Assembly (NCBI RefSeq): GCF_019145235.1 | Contig: NZ_JAHSTV010000001.1 | Coordinates: forward strand, 651,573-715,572 | Direction: 5' to 3' | DNA from: Pseudomonas farris | GTDB taxonomy: Bacteria; Pseudomonadota; Gammaproteobacteria; Pseudomonadales; Pseudomonadaceae | Length of the DNA: 64,000 bases | Shown: piece after piece, positions 52,358-61,683 of the stretch | How the letters are laid out: each line of letters starts with the position of its first letter | Position numbering within the stretch: the stretch's first letter is position 1 | Made by a program: the position numbers and the translations under genes | Notes under the pieces: model-generated | The model's database searches: none | What the model saw: only the letters and a program-made list of their open reading frames with translations | Told to the model about the DNA's origin: nothing

Positions 52358-53830
52358 TTAGAACTGGCCTTGATGGTGCAGGCAAAAGTATTTGGTTTCG
52401 ACAAAGGCTTCGAAGCCCTCGGTGCCGCCTTCACGGCCCAGCCCCGAGGCTTTCATGCCACCGAACGGGATCGGGTGGCCGGTGAACTTGACGCCGTTGA
52501 CCGCGATCATCGCGTGGTCGAGCCGGCGAATCAGGGGGTAGATCAGGTCCAGACGGTTGGAACAAATGTAGGCTGCCAGACCGTATTCGGTGTCGTTGGC
52601 CATTTCGATGGCCTGCTCAAGGGTGTCGAAAGGCATCACCCCGGCAATCGGCGCGAAGTTCTCTTCGCGGTAGATACGCATCTGCGGCGTGACATCGGCC
52701 AGCACCGTCGGTTGGTAAAACAACCCGCCAAGGGCATGGGCCTCGCCGCCGACCAGCCGTTGCGCACCGCGTTGCAGCGCGTCTTCAACACGCTCGGCGG
52801 TGACATCGAACGCGGCTTGATGCATCAGCGGGCCGATGTCGACACTTTGCTCTTGATTGCCCACCAGCGCCGGGCCAACCCGCAGTTCGCGCACCGCAGC
52901 GGTGAAGCGATTGAGAAACGCCGGGTAGATCGAGCGCTGCACCATGATCCGATTGGCCGCGCAGCAATCCTGGCCGGAGGTCTGGAACTTGGCCTCCACC
53001 GCGACTTTCACCGCCAGTTCCAGATCGGCATCGGCGCAGACAATGAACGGCGCGTTGCCACCCAGTTCCAGCGAGACCTTCTTCACATCCTGAGCGGCCG
53101 CTTGCAGGACCAACTTACCGACGCGGGTCGAGCCGGTGAAACTGACCGAACGCACACGGTTGTCCTGCACCAGGGTTTCCATGGTCATTTGCGGCTCGCC
53201 CAGCACCACGTTGAAGACGCCAGCCGGGAAGCCTGCCTCCTCCGCCAGTTGCGCCAGGGCCAATGCCGAAAACGGCGTTTCATGGGCCGGTTTGATCACT
53301 ACGGTACAGCCTGCGGCCAATGCGGCGGCCGCTTTGCGAGTGATCATCGCTGACGGAAAATTCCACGGGGTCAGCAACGCACAGACGCCGACCGGTTCCT
53401 TGACCGTGCCCAGATGCGCGCCGGGAATATGACTGGGGATGTTCTGCCCATACAGGCGTCGCGCTTCTTCGGCGAACCACGGAATGAAGCTGGCGGCGTA
53501 GGCGATTTCGCCTCGGGACTCAGCCAGCGGTTTGCCTTGCTCCTGACTGAGGATGCGCGCCAGGTCTTCCTGGTGCTCAAGCATCAAGGCCGCCCAACGC
53601 CGCAGAATCGCCCCACGGGCATCGATACTTTGTTCGCGCCAGCCTGCAAAGGCACGATGCGCCGCATCAACCGCGGTGACGATCTGAGGCTGATCGAGCA
53701 TCGGCACATGGCCGATCAACGCCTGATCGGCCGGGTTATGCACGGCGACGCTGTGGCCGCTGTCGCTGTGGACCCAATGCCCGTCGACGTAGCAAAGTGC
53801 TTTGAACAACAGCGGATGTTTGTATGTCAT
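52358..53830 (-). CDS. ssd: NAD(P)-dependent semialdehyde dehydrogenase, Ssd/DoeC type
   Basis: The 490-residue aldehyde dehydrogenase has LTPWNFPSAMITRK, FTGSTRVGKL, LELGGNAPF (Glu) and SGQDCCAANR (Cys nucleophile). It is annotated in relatives as succinate-semialdehyde dehydrogenase; in ectoine loci the same protein is thought to oxidise aspartate semialdehyde to aspartate. The start MTYKHPLLF was chosen over an ATG 11 codons upstream. A weak copy of the CTAG motif lies about 29-43 bases before it. Confidence 0.85.
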   Translation of the reverse strand: MTYKHPLLFKALCYVDGHWVHSDSGHSVAVHNPADQALIGHVPMLDQPQIVTAVDAAHRAFAGWREQSIDARGAILRRWAALMLEHQEDLARILSQEQGKPLAESRGEIAYAASFIPWFAEEARRLYGQNIPSHIPGAHLGTVKEPVGVCALLTPWNFPSAMITRKAAAALAAGCTVVIKPAHETPFSALALAQLAEEAGFPAGVFNVVLGEPQMTMETLVQDNRVRSVSFTGSTRVGKLVLQAAAQDVKKVSLELGGNAPFIVCADADLELAVKVAVEAKFQTSGQDCCAANRIMVQRSIYPAFLNRFTAAVRELRVGPALVGNQEQSVDIGPLMHQAAFDVTAERVEDALQRGAQRLVGGEAHALGGLFYQPTVLADVTPQMRIYREENFAPIAGVMPFDTLEQAIEMANDTEYGLAAYICSNRLDLIYPLIRRLDHAMIAVNGVKFTGHPIPFGGMKASGLGREGGTEGFEAFVETKYFCLHHQGQF

Positions 53831-54124
53831 GGCGTTCACTCCAAACCGTGTGCGTGGAGTCATGCTAGGGCAGATTGGTGTGGGTGATTTGGGGTTTGGC
53901 GGGGGCTTGGCAGGTGGTTTTTTCTGATTGAACGACGATAAACAAAGATTTTTGCGGTGTGGGATTTGCCTCGATATCGGTCAAGAAAGCGCAGTTCAAA
54001 AACCAACGCAGATCCAATGTGGGAGCGGGCTTGCTCGCGAAGAGGCAGTGTCAGTCAACATTGATGTTGCCTGATACACCGCTTTCGCGAGCAAGCCCGC
54101 TCCCACATTGGATCTGTGGTGTTT
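53831..54124. promoter_or_regulatory. ssd-asnR intergenic region with REP doublet
   Basis: The 294-base gap contains a complete REP doublet (54016-54109, arms AATGTGGGAGCGGGCTTGCT and inverse). Nearer to ssd is an A/T-rich stretch plus TGCCCTAGCATGAC (53859-53873 on the minus strand). A separate ssd promoter is therefore likely. Confidence 0.6.
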
Positions 54125-54604
54125 TCAGGATTCCTGCGCAAGCTCGGCAGGCAACGCCCCCGCCGTCTTGATGGTTTTGGTCACGATGTAGGTGAAGTAG
54201 CGTTCGATGCCCAAGTCATCCAGCAACAGCTGATCAATAAAGCGCTGGTAGTGGTCGATGTCCGGCGCCTGGATCATTGCCATGTAATCGACACCGCCTC
54301 CGGTGGCGTAACAGAACGCCACTTCGACGGCCTCATTCATGCGTTGCTCGAAACGCCGCATGTCCTGGGCGGTGTGTCGGGCCAGGGTGATTTCCACCAG
54401 CACCTGCTGACTTTTGAACACTGCGTTCCAATCGATCTGCGCCCGGTAACCCTTGATCAATCCCAGCGCCTCCAGCTTGCGAACCCGCTCCCACGCTGGG
54501 GTCACCGAGAGATTGATCGCCTCGGCCAGGCTCGATTTGGTGATCCGCCCGTCTTCAGCGAGGATCCGCAGGATTTTCAGGTCGTAGCGATCGAGTTTGT
54601 GCAT
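54125..54604 (-). CDS. asnR: AsnC/Lrp-family regulator of the ectoine locus
   Basis: The 159-residue protein has an N-terminal HTH (LDRYDLKILRILAEDGRITKSSLAEAINLS and TPAWERVRKLEALGLI) and a C-terminal RAM ligand domain. AsnC-type AsnR is a regular member of ectoine catabolic clusters. The start MHKLDRYDLK was chosen; the longer open frame upstream runs into a REP element and is not protein-like. Confidence 0.85.
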   Translation of the reverse strand: MHKLDRYDLKILRILAEDGRITKSSLAEAINLSVTPAWERVRKLEALGLIKGYRAQIDWNAVFKSQQVLVEITLARHTAQDMRRFEQRMNEAVEVAFCYATGGGVDYMAMIQAPDIDHYQRFIDQLLLDDLGIERYFTYIVTKTIKTAGALPAELAQES

Positions 54605-54634
54605 GGGCCGAGGATCTCCTGTGCGATTAGGAAC

Positions 54635-54725
54635 CTGTGGGAGCGGGCTTGCCCGCGATTGCGGTATGTCAGTCACATCAATGTTGGATGTGCCGCCGAC
54701 ATCGCGGGCAAGCCCGCTCCCACAG
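54635..54725. repeat. REP doublet between doeB and asnR
   Basis: CTGTGGGAGCGGGCTTGCCC and its inverse enclose a 40-base centre with its own small palindrome (ACATC/GATGT). It splits the catabolic operon. Confidence 0.85.
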
Positions 54726-54733
54726 GGATTGTG

Positions 54734-55735
54734 TTATGCCAAAACATCCGCGATGACTGCCACGGTATCGCCGCATTGCACCAAACCGGGAAAATGCCGC
54801 GCTGCCAACAGGCCGCTGCGGGCGGCGCGATATTCCACCGGGGCGACGCCGCTGCGGGTGGCGTCGTAAATGCGGGCGATGACTTCGCCTTTGTTCACGT
54901 TGTCGCCCAGATCGCGGCACATTTCCAGCAAGCCATTGTGTTCGCTGGCGATGAAACAATCGGCGTCAGGCATGTCGAGCATGATCGACTCCGCGGCCTG
55001 AACCTCGCCTACAAGAATCCCGGCATGCACCAACAAATTGCGCACCCCGCGCTCGGCAATCGCCACGCTGCGTGCGCTGGACGTGCCGCCGCCACCCAAT
55101 TCGGTGGTGACGAATACTTTGCCCTGACGCTCGGCGGCGGTGTCGTACATCGCCCCGGCATCCAGCTCCAGCATGCGCATGCTGTACGGCGCATTGAACG
55201 CGCGCATGCCCGCCTCGCATTGCGCCTGCTGATCTTTATCGGGCAGCACGTGGCACGCCGCGAACGGCAGGAAATCCAGGGTGCGACCGCCGGAATGAAT
55301 ATCCAGCACGATATCGGCCAGCGGCAACAAGGTCCGGTTGAAATAGTCGGCGATTTTCTCGGTCACCGTACCGTCCGGCTTGCCCGGGAAGCTGCGGTTG
55401 AGGTTGCCCTTGTCGATGGGTGACGTGCGCCGCCCGGCATGGAACGCCGGGGTGTTCATGAACGGGATGATAATCACCCGCCCCCTTACCTCGACGGCCG
55501 TCAGCCCCTGCGCCAGTTTGCTCAGCGCTACCGGGCCTTCGTATTCGTCACCGTGGTTGCCACCGGTGAGCAGCGCGGTCGGACCCTGACCGCGCTGAAT
55601 CACTGTGACCGGAATCATCACCGCCCCCCAAGCCGAGTCGTCCCGCGAATACGGCAATTTGAGAAACCCGTGCTGCACGCCTTCGCGGGCGAAATCCACC
55701 GTGGCGCTGATGGGGTTGTCAGGCAATTCGCTCAT
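54734..55735 (-). CDS. doeB: N-alpha-acetyl-L-2,4-diaminobutyrate deacetylase
   Basis: The 333-residue protein of the aspartoacylase/AstE zinc family has GGNHGDEYEG (His, Glu ligands), DIHSGGRTLDF (His) and TELGGGGTSSARS. DoeB (EutE) removes acetate from the product of DoeA to yield diaminobutyrate. It sits 3 bases after doeA, matching the hydrolase-deacetylase pair found in ectoine degraders. Confidence 0.92.
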   Translation of the reverse strand: MSELPDNPISATVDFAREGVQHGFLKLPYSRDDSAWGAVMIPVTVIQRGQGPTALLTGGNHGDEYEGPVALSKLAQGLTAVEVRGRVIIIPFMNTPAFHAGRRTSPIDKGNLNRSFPGKPDGTVTEKIADYFNRTLLPLADIVLDIHSGGRTLDFLPFAACHVLPDKDQQAQCEAGMRAFNAPYSMRMLELDAGAMYDTAAERQGKVFVTTELGGGGTSSARSVAIAERGVRNLLVHAGILVGEVQAAESIMLDMPDADCFIASEHNGLLEMCRDLGDNVNKGEVIARIYDATRSGVAPVEYRAARSGLLAARHFPGLVQCGDTVAVIADVLA

Positions 55736-55738
55736 GGC

Positions 55739-56929
55739 TCAATCCTTCACGAACAGTTGGCGTGGCACGTCGCACAGCGTCTCGACGCCCGTGTCGGTGA
55801 TCAGAATGCTTTCGGTGATTTCCAGCCCCCAATCGTCCATCCACAGGCCCGGCATGAAGTGGAAAGTCATGCCCGGCTGCAACACACTGGTGTCGCCGGG
55901 ACGCAGGCTCATGGTGCGCTCGCCCCAGTCTGGGGGATAACTGATCCCGATCGGATAGCCGCAGCGACTGTCCTTGTGGATGCCGAACTTCTCCAGCACT
56001 TTGAAAAATGCTACGGCGATGTCACCGGTGGTGTTGCCCGGTTTGGCCGCTTCAAGCCCCGCGGCGATGCCTTCGACCACGGCTTTTTCACCATCGAGAA
56101 AATGCTGCGGCGGTTTGCCCAGGTAGATCGTGCGCGACAACGGGCAGTGATAGCGCTTGTAGCAACCGGCGATTTCGAAGAACGTGCCGGCGCCCTTTTC
56201 AAACGGTGAATCGTCCCAGGTCAGGTGCGGCGCGCTGGCATCCGCCCCCGTGGGCAACAGCGGCACGATGGCCGGGTAATCGCCGCCATGACCGTCGGCC
56301 CCGAGGATGCCGCTGCTGTAGATCTCGGCCACCAGTTCGTTTTTGCGCATGCCCGGTTCGATGCGTTCGAGGATCCGCCCGTGCATGTTTTCGACGATGC
56401 GCGCGGCGATGCGCATGTAGGCAATTTCCTGTGGCGACTTGATCGCCCGCTGCCAGTTCACCAGCCCGACCGCATCGATCAGATTGGCCTTCGGCAGATT
56501 CTTTTTCAGCGACAAATACGCGGCGGCGCTGAAGTAATAGTTGTCCATTTCCACACCGATGGTCAGCGCGTCCCAGCCGCGAGCATTGATGACTTCTCGC
56601 GACAAGTAATCCATGGGATGGCGTTCCCGGGACTGCACATAAATGTCCGGGTAACCGACGATGTTTTCGTGCTGCATGAACACCGTGCGCTTGGCGCCGT
56701 TGGCATCTTGCCCGCGACCAAACCAGACCGGCTCACCGTCGAGCGCCAGCAGCACGCATTGATGAACATAAAACGACCAACCGTCATAGCCAGTCAGCCA
56801 GGCCATGTTCGACGGATCGGTGACCAGCAACAGCTCGATGCCCTGTGCCTGCATGGCCGCTCGAACCTTAGCCAGACGCTGGGCGTATTCCTCCCGTTCG
56901 AACGGAAGATTGACGACTATCTGAGACAT
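55739..56929 (-). CDS. doeA: ectoine hydrolase
   Basis: The 396-residue protein has the pita-bread M24 fold with an N-terminal creatinase-like domain (LLLVTDPSNMAWLTGYDGWS). All five canonical metal ligands are replaced: by my alignment Glu252, Pro263, Tyr325, Met359 and Thr372 stand where D, D, H, E and E occur in prolidases. This fits the metal-free ectoine hydrolases (DoeA/EutD). The enzyme opens the ectoine ring to acetyl-diaminobutyrates. The start MSQIVVNLPF has GAGGG 8 bases upstream; an ATG two codons earlier is too close to it. Confidence 0.93.
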   Translation of the reverse strand: MSQIVVNLPFEREEYAQRLAKVRAAMQAQGIELLLVTDPSNMAWLTGYDGWSFYVHQCVLLALDGEPVWFGRGQDANGAKRTVFMQHENIVGYPDIYVQSRERHPMDYLSREVINARGWDALTIGVEMDNYYFSAAAYLSLKKNLPKANLIDAVGLVNWQRAIKSPQEIAYMRIAARIVENMHGRILERIEPGMRKNELVAEIYSSGILGADGHGGDYPAIVPLLPTGADASAPHLTWDDSPFEKGAGTFFEIAGCYKRYHCPLSRTIYLGKPPQHFLDGEKAVVEGIAAGLEAAKPGNTTGDIAVAFFKVLEKFGIHKDSRCGYPIGISYPPDWGERTMSLRPGDTSVLQPGMTFHFMPGLWMDDWGLEITESILITDTGVETLCDVPRQLFVKD

Positions 56930-56971
56930 ACACATGCCCTCTGATAAATGACGCACGGATGAAAAAACGGA

Positions 56972-57964
56972 TTAGCTGCCGAACTGGAAACCCTTGCCCG
57001 CCGAGCGCGCGCGCTCGAATGCCAGATTGGCCATGGCCGTGTCCTGGGCGCCGGTGCCGGTGAGGTCGCACAAAGTGATCTGCGCCTCGCTGGTACGACC
57101 GGGGCGCTGGCCGGCCAGCACCTGACCGAGTTCCGCCAGCGCCGATTCGTCAGCGATGACGCCGGCTGCCAAGGCGTGATGCAACTCGCCAAGGATGCGG
57201 GTCTGGCTCAAGCGATCCGCCACGTAGCGGTCGACCTTGACCAGGGCCTTCGGGGAAATTTCGTTTTTGTGTTCGGCGTCTGAGCCCATGGCTGTGATGT
57301 GCAGGCCGGGATGCAGATGGCGCGCTTCGATCAAAGGCTCGCTGCTCGGTGTGCAGGTGATCGCGATATCCACGTCAATCATGGCCTCTTCGATACTCGC
57401 GCACGTCGTGACCTCCAGACCGCTGTCGCGCGCCAGCTCGGCACTGAAGGCTGCGGCCTTGGCGCTGTCACGTGCCCAGACCCGCACGGATTCAATCGGC
57501 CGCACCAGACGCAATGCCTGAAGCTGCAACGCGGCCTGCTCGCCGGCACCGATCAACGCCACACTACGACTGTCGGTCCGCGACAGGGCGCGAGCAGCAA
57601 CCGCGCCCGCCGCCGCCGTGCGCACGGCGGTCAGGTAACCGTTATCCAGCAACAAGGCATCCAGCAAACCGGTGCGGGCCGACAACAGCATCATCATGCC
57701 GTTGAGGCTCGGCAGCCCCAGTTTCGGGTTGTCGAAAAAACCCGGGCTGACTTTGATCGCAAAGCGTTCCAGACCCGGCAGGTACGCAGTCTTCACGTCC
57801 ACTTCGCCGTTGTGCTCGGGGATGTCCAGTCGCAGGATCGGCGGCATCGCCACCGCCGCCGTGGCCAGCAGCACAAAGGCCTGTTCGATGGCGTCGATGC
57901 TCGGCAGATCCAGCGCGACACAGGCACGCAGATCCGCTTCGCTCAATAAGGTAATGGCAGTCAT
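56972..57964 (-). CDS. eutC: ectoine utilization protein EutC (ornithine cyclodeaminase family)
   Basis: The 330-residue NAD-binding protein of the OCD/mu-crystallin family has GLPSLNGMMMLLSARTG, TAVRTAAAGAVAARALS and the Rossmann site SVALIGAGEQAALQL. In ectoine loci EutC with EutA and EutB is linked to conversion of hydroxyectoine to ectoine; the exact reaction is inferred from clusters. It is 36 bases after eutB. Confidence 0.9.
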   Translation of the reverse strand: MTAITLLSEADLRACVALDLPSIDAIEQAFVLLATAAVAMPPILRLDIPEHNGEVDVKTAYLPGLERFAIKVSPGFFDNPKLGLPSLNGMMMLLSARTGLLDALLLDNGYLTAVRTAAAGAVAARALSRTDSRSVALIGAGEQAALQLQALRLVRPIESVRVWARDSAKAAAFSAELARDSGLEVTTCASIEEAMIDVDIAITCTPSSEPLIEARHLHPGLHITAMGSDAEHKNEISPKALVKVDRYVADRLSQTRILGELHHALAAGVIADESALAELGQVLAGQRPGRTSEAQITLCDLTGTGAQDTAMANLAFERARSAGKGFQFGS

Positions 57965-58000
57965 CAGCGCAGCACTCCAGTCAGTCGTTATTGTTGGGGT

Positions 58001-58972
58001 TCAGGCATCAGCGCCAGCGAGTACACGCAGATGCTGATCGATGTCGACGTTGCGACCGCTGACCACCACCACGATCGGCCCGCGCGGTTCGATCAGGCCA
58101 TCGAGCAACGCGGCAATCCCGACCGCCGCCGCGCCTTCCAGCACCAGACGCTCTTCGCGATAGGCATGGCGGATGGCATTGGCGATGGAGGCTTCACTGA
58201 GCAGATGCAGGTGATCACAGAGGTCGCGGGTCATGCTGAAGGTGTAACGGTTGTCCAGCCCGATGCCGCCGCCGAGCGAATCAGCCAGGGTCGGCAGCTC
58301 TTCGACTTCCAGCGGATGCCCGACCGCGAGGCTGGCGTGCATCGCCGCGCCACGCTGCATGCTGATGCCATGGGTGACGATGCTTGAGCTGGCGCTTTTG
58401 ATCGCCAGCGCCACGCCGGCAAACAGACCGCCGCCAGATAGCGGCACGAGAATTTGCGCCACGTCCGGTTGCTGTTCGAGGATTTCCAGCCCGAGGGTGC
58501 CTTGGCCGGCGATGATGGCCGGGTGATCGAATGGCGGCAGCAATGTCGCGCCGTGCTCGCGGGCGATTCGTTCGGCTTCGCGTTGGGCGTCGTCCTGAGA
58601 CTGGCCGACGATGCGTACCTCTGCGCCGAGTTCGCGAATGGCTTGAACCTTGTTCGTCGGCACCAGATGCGACAAACAAATCGTCGCCTTCACCCCTTGC
58701 CGAGACGCGGCATACGCCAGTGCGCGACCGTGATTACCGGTCGACGCCGCTACCACGCCACGCGCTTTTTCTTCGGCGCTGAGCTGCGCCACGGCATTGC
58801 TCGCGCCGCGCAGTTTGAAGCTGCCGGTGATTTGCTGGGATTCGAGTTTGAGGTACACCGCCACGCCCAATCGCTGCGAAAGGCTCGGCGAATACTCCAT
58901 GGGGGTACGCCGCACCAGCGATTCGATTCGCTGGCGAGCGAGGTAAATATCGTTTAGCTGCAGCGCTGACAT
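58001..58972 (-). CDS. eutB: hydroxyectoine utilization dehydratase EutB
   Basis: The 323-residue fold-type II PLP enzyme resembles threonine/serine dehydratases (QQITGSFKLRGASNA with the PLP Lys, AASTGNHGRALA, LVPLSGGGLFAG). EutB is assigned to the first steps of hydroxyectoine use. The conserved motif TTGCCCTAGTACATT lies about 58 bases before the start, and enuR ends 107 bases upstream. Confidence 0.9.
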   Translation of the reverse strand: MSALQLNDIYLARQRIESLVRRTPMEYSPSLSQRLGVAVYLKLESQQITGSFKLRGASNAVAQLSAEEKARGVVAASTGNHGRALAYAASRQGVKATICLSHLVPTNKVQAIRELGAEVRIVGQSQDDAQREAERIAREHGATLLPPFDHPAIIAGQGTLGLEILEQQPDVAQILVPLSGGGLFAGVALAIKSASSSIVTHGISMQRGAAMHASLAVGHPLEVEELPTLADSLGGGIGLDNRYTFSMTRDLCDHLHLLSEASIANAIRHAYREERLVLEGAAAVGIAALLDGLIEPRGPIVVVVSGRNVDIDQHLRVLAGADA

Positions 58973-59029
58973 GACCGCATCCCGATTGAGGTGTTGGGCG
59001 CAGTCTAAGAGGGCTGGATTGTCGCGATG

Positions 59030-59044
59030 AATGTACTAGGGCAA
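59030..59044 (-). promoter_or_regulatory. CTAG-centred motif before eutB
   Basis: Minus-strand TTGCCCTAGTACATT closely matches TTGTCCTAGTGCAAT in front of ehuB and enuR (12 of 15 positions). It is a candidate EnuR operator. Confidence 0.45.
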
Positions 59045-59079
59045 TTTAGCCGACAAACTTTTTGCGGATTTTTTCCCGC

Positions 59080-60474
59080 TCAAAAGTCATGGATTTGCGG
59101 GTACTGGCCGAAGATTTCGCGCATGCCGATCAGCGCATCGCGCATTTCGTCGTCGCTGCATTCGGCGCCGACACACACCCGCACCGCCCGTGGCCGAGGC
59201 GTGCCGCGCACGGTGAACGGGTCGGGTGAAGTGACCGCAATGTGCTTGTGACGCAACGCCCGCACCAGGCTGTCGAGCTCCCAATGGGCTGGAATGCCGA
59301 CCCAGGCATTCAATGCGTGGGGATGCTGGCCCAGCAGGTATTCATCCAGGTATTCAGTGACCATCGCCTGGCGCCCGGCCAACAATTTGCGTTGCAAGCT
59401 CACCAGCGTGTCAGCGCGACCATCGCGAATCCAGCGCGCTGCAATTTCCGAAACCATGGGCGTGGCCATCCAGCTATTCACGCGCAAAATGCTTTCGGTA
59501 CGCAAGGCCAGCCGCTTGGGTACTACCAGATAGCCAATACGCAAACCGGTCAGCACCGACTTGGTCATGCTGGTGCAATAGAACGACAGCTCCGGCAGGT
59601 AATGGCTGATCGGCGGTGCGCGACGCTCATCCAGCAGCGGCCCATAAACATCGTCTTCAATAATATGCACACCAAAGCGCCGGGCGATGTCGGCGATCTC
59701 GCGACGGCGGCTGTCCGGCATCAGGCTGGTGGTGGGGTTGTTCAGGTTCGGCGTGCACACCAGCGCGGTGATGCGCTCGTTGCTGCACATGTCTTCAAAG
59801 TGTTCCGGGTCGATACCATAACGGTCCATCTCCAGGCCCTTGAGGGTAAACCCCAGCACCTGAGAATTGCCGATCACGCCGTGGTCGGTGACGCCTTCGC
59901 AAAGCACCACATCATCGGGGCCGGCCAGCGACGCCAGGGCGAGGAAGATGCCGTGGGCCGCGCCGTTGGTGATCAAGATGTCATCGCGTTCGACCCGCAG
60001 GCCCTGTCGACCGATCCAGTGCATGGCGGCTTCGCGGTGCGATTCAAAACCGGCGATCGGACGAAAGGCATGAATCCACGGCTGATCCTCTTCAGTGCTG
60101 AGCTCACGACAGGTATCGCGCCAGAACTGGTCATGCTCGCGGGTGTGCAGGATCCGCGTGATGGAAAAATCTACCAGCGCCCGTTCGGGGCTGTCGAGAA
60201 TGTAACTCGCGACCCGATCACTCATGCGCCGTGAGACAAAGCTGCCGCGCCCGACTTCGCAACGCACCAGCCCCTGACGCTCCAGCTCTTTATAGGCGTT
60301 GGTGACCGTCTGCACGCTGATGCCCATGGCATCGGCGACATGCCGTTGGGGTGGCAGGCGTTGATCGTTGGCCAGTACGCCTTGCTCGATATCATCGGCA
60401 ATCGCCTGCACCAGAATCTTGTATTTGGACTCACCGCTACGGGCGATTTCCAATGCTGCTTTCCACTTCTCCAT
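59080..60474 (-). CDS. enuR: ectoine-responsive MocR/GabR-type regulator EnuR
   Basis: The 464-residue protein has a GntR winged HTH (about 15-80, QRLPPQRHVADAMGISVQTVTNAYKELE) and a class I aminotransferase-like domain with PLP Lys305 (SMTKSVLTGLRIGY) and NNPTTSLMPDSRRREI. EnuR is a repressor whose PLP is thought to sense ectoine degradation intermediates. It is divergent from ehuB and heads the catabolic gene series. Confidence 0.93.
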   Translation of the reverse strand: MEKWKAALEIARSGESKYKILVQAIADDIEQGVLANDQRLPPQRHVADAMGISVQTVTNAYKELERQGLVRCEVGRGSFVSRRMSDRVASYILDSPERALVDFSITRILHTREHDQFWRDTCRELSTEEDQPWIHAFRPIAGFESHREAAMHWIGRQGLRVERDDILITNGAAHGIFLALASLAGPDDVVLCEGVTDHGVIGNSQVLGFTLKGLEMDRYGIDPEHFEDMCSNERITALVCTPNLNNPTTSLMPDSRRREIADIARRFGVHIIEDDVYGPLLDERRAPPISHYLPELSFYCTSMTKSVLTGLRIGYLVVPKRLALRTESILRVNSWMATPMVSEIAARWIRDGRADTLVSLQRKLLAGRQAMVTEYLDEYLLGQHPHALNAWVGIPAHWELDSLVRALRHKHIAVTSPDPFTVRGTPRPRAVRVCVGAECSDDEMRDALIGMREIFGQYPQIHDF

Positions 60475-60756
60475 CGCCGCTCAAACCCGCGCAGGTGCCA
60501 GTGCGGACAGCATCCCGCGAGAATCCGCGCAAAGCAATTGTCCTAGTGCAATGCAATGATGCTCAGGGCTTTTGTATGCTCGGTTCAAGGTCGATACCCG
60601 GGCAATGTTTCAAGCCCCCACAACAAAACCAATCGACCTGTACCGGAACTGTGTCCCTGTTCTTGGGATCAGCCCTTGTACGCTTTGCTCTTGTCACACT
60701 GCCTCCTACCACAGAGCCGTCAACGACGGGTCCACAAGAAACAGGAGATTTTATCG
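60475..60756. promoter_or_regulatory. enuR/ehuB divergent control region
   Basis: The 282-base gap contains the imperfect palindrome ATTGTCCTAGTGCAAT (60537-60552), 62 bases before enuR and 204 before ehuB, followed by TATGCT (60575-60580) in the ehuB direction. CAGGAG (60741-60746) is the ehuB ribosome-binding site. No other gene is seen. Confidence 0.5.
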
Positions 60757-61614
60757 ATGAGCAATTTCCCCTCCAGCACCACTCATGCTTTGCGTCGCCT
60801 GTTCGTGGCTTGCGCGATGTTCGGCCTGGCCGCCAGCGCCCACGCCGCCACCACGCTGGAAACCGTCAAACAGAACAGCAGCATCCGCATCGGTTACGCC
60901 AACGAAACCCCGTTCGCGTTTACGGAAACCGACGGCAGGGTCACCGGTGAATCACCGGAAATCGCCAAAGCCATCTTCGCCAAAATGGGTATTACCAAGG
61001 TCGACGGCGTGTTGACCGAGTGGGGTTCGTTGATTCCGGGCTTGCGCGCCGGTCGTTTCGATGTGATTGCCGCTGGCATGTACATCACCCCGGCTCGCTG
61101 CAAACAGGTGTTGTTCACCGATCCGCAGTATCAACTGCCGGACGCGCTGCTCACGGCCAAGGGCAACCCGAAGAACCTGCACAGCTATGAAGACATCGCC
61201 AAAAACCCCGATGTGAAACTGGCGATCATGTCCGGCACAGTGAACCTGGCGTATGCGCGGGATTCCGGGGTCAAGGATGCGCAAATTCTTCAGGTGCCGG
61301 ACACCACCGCGCAGTTGCAAGCCGTACGCGCCGGTCGCGCCGATGCCGCAGTGGGCACCCAGCTGACCATGAAAGGCCTGGCGGCCAAGGGGGGCGAAAA
61401 AGTCGAAGCAGTCACCGAGTTCAAGGACGACCCGTCGCACATCGGTTACGGCGCCCTCGCCTTCCGTCCGGAAGACAAAGACCTGCGTGATGCGGTCAAC
61501 GCCGAACTGAAGAAGTGGCTGGGTTCCGAAGAGCACCTGAAGGCTGTCGCACCTTTCGGCTTCGACAAATCCAACGTGACAAGCAAAACGGCTGCAGAGC
61601 TCTGCGCTCAATAG
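60757..61614 (+). CDS. ehuB: ectoine/hydroxyectoine ABC transporter substrate-binding protein
   Basis: The 285-residue family-3 solute-binding protein has a signal peptide ending ASAHA before ATTLETVKQ. Conserved parts are IRIGYANETPFAF, AGRFDVIAAGMYITPARC and YGALAFRPEDKDL. EhuB binds ectoines with high affinity in the periplasm. The start MSNFPSSTTH follows CAGGAG; the longer frame upstream is non-coding. Confidence 0.93.
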   Translation: MSNFPSSTTHALRRLFVACAMFGLAASAHAATTLETVKQNSSIRIGYANETPFAFTETDGRVTGESPEIAKAIFAKMGITKVDGVLTEWGSLIPGLRAGRFDVIAAGMYITPARCKQVLFTDPQYQLPDALLTAKGNPKNLHSYEDIAKNPDVKLAIMSGTVNLAYARDSGVKDAQILQVPDTTAQLQAVRAGRADAAVGTQLTMKGLAAKGGEKVEAVTEFKDDPSHIGYGALAFRPEDKDLRDAVNAELKKWLGSEEHLKAVAPFGFDKSNVTSKTAAELCAQ

Positions 61615-61683
61615 CCGAAACAGGCATGGCGCTCTGGCGCGATGCCTATTTCCCTGCTTAATCCGGATGGCCAGGTTTAAACC

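Noticed and set aside
60556..60756. 67-codon extension of ehuB
   Set aside because: The extension covers the promoter region and lacks a ribosome-binding site; the start at 60757 gives a proper signal peptide.
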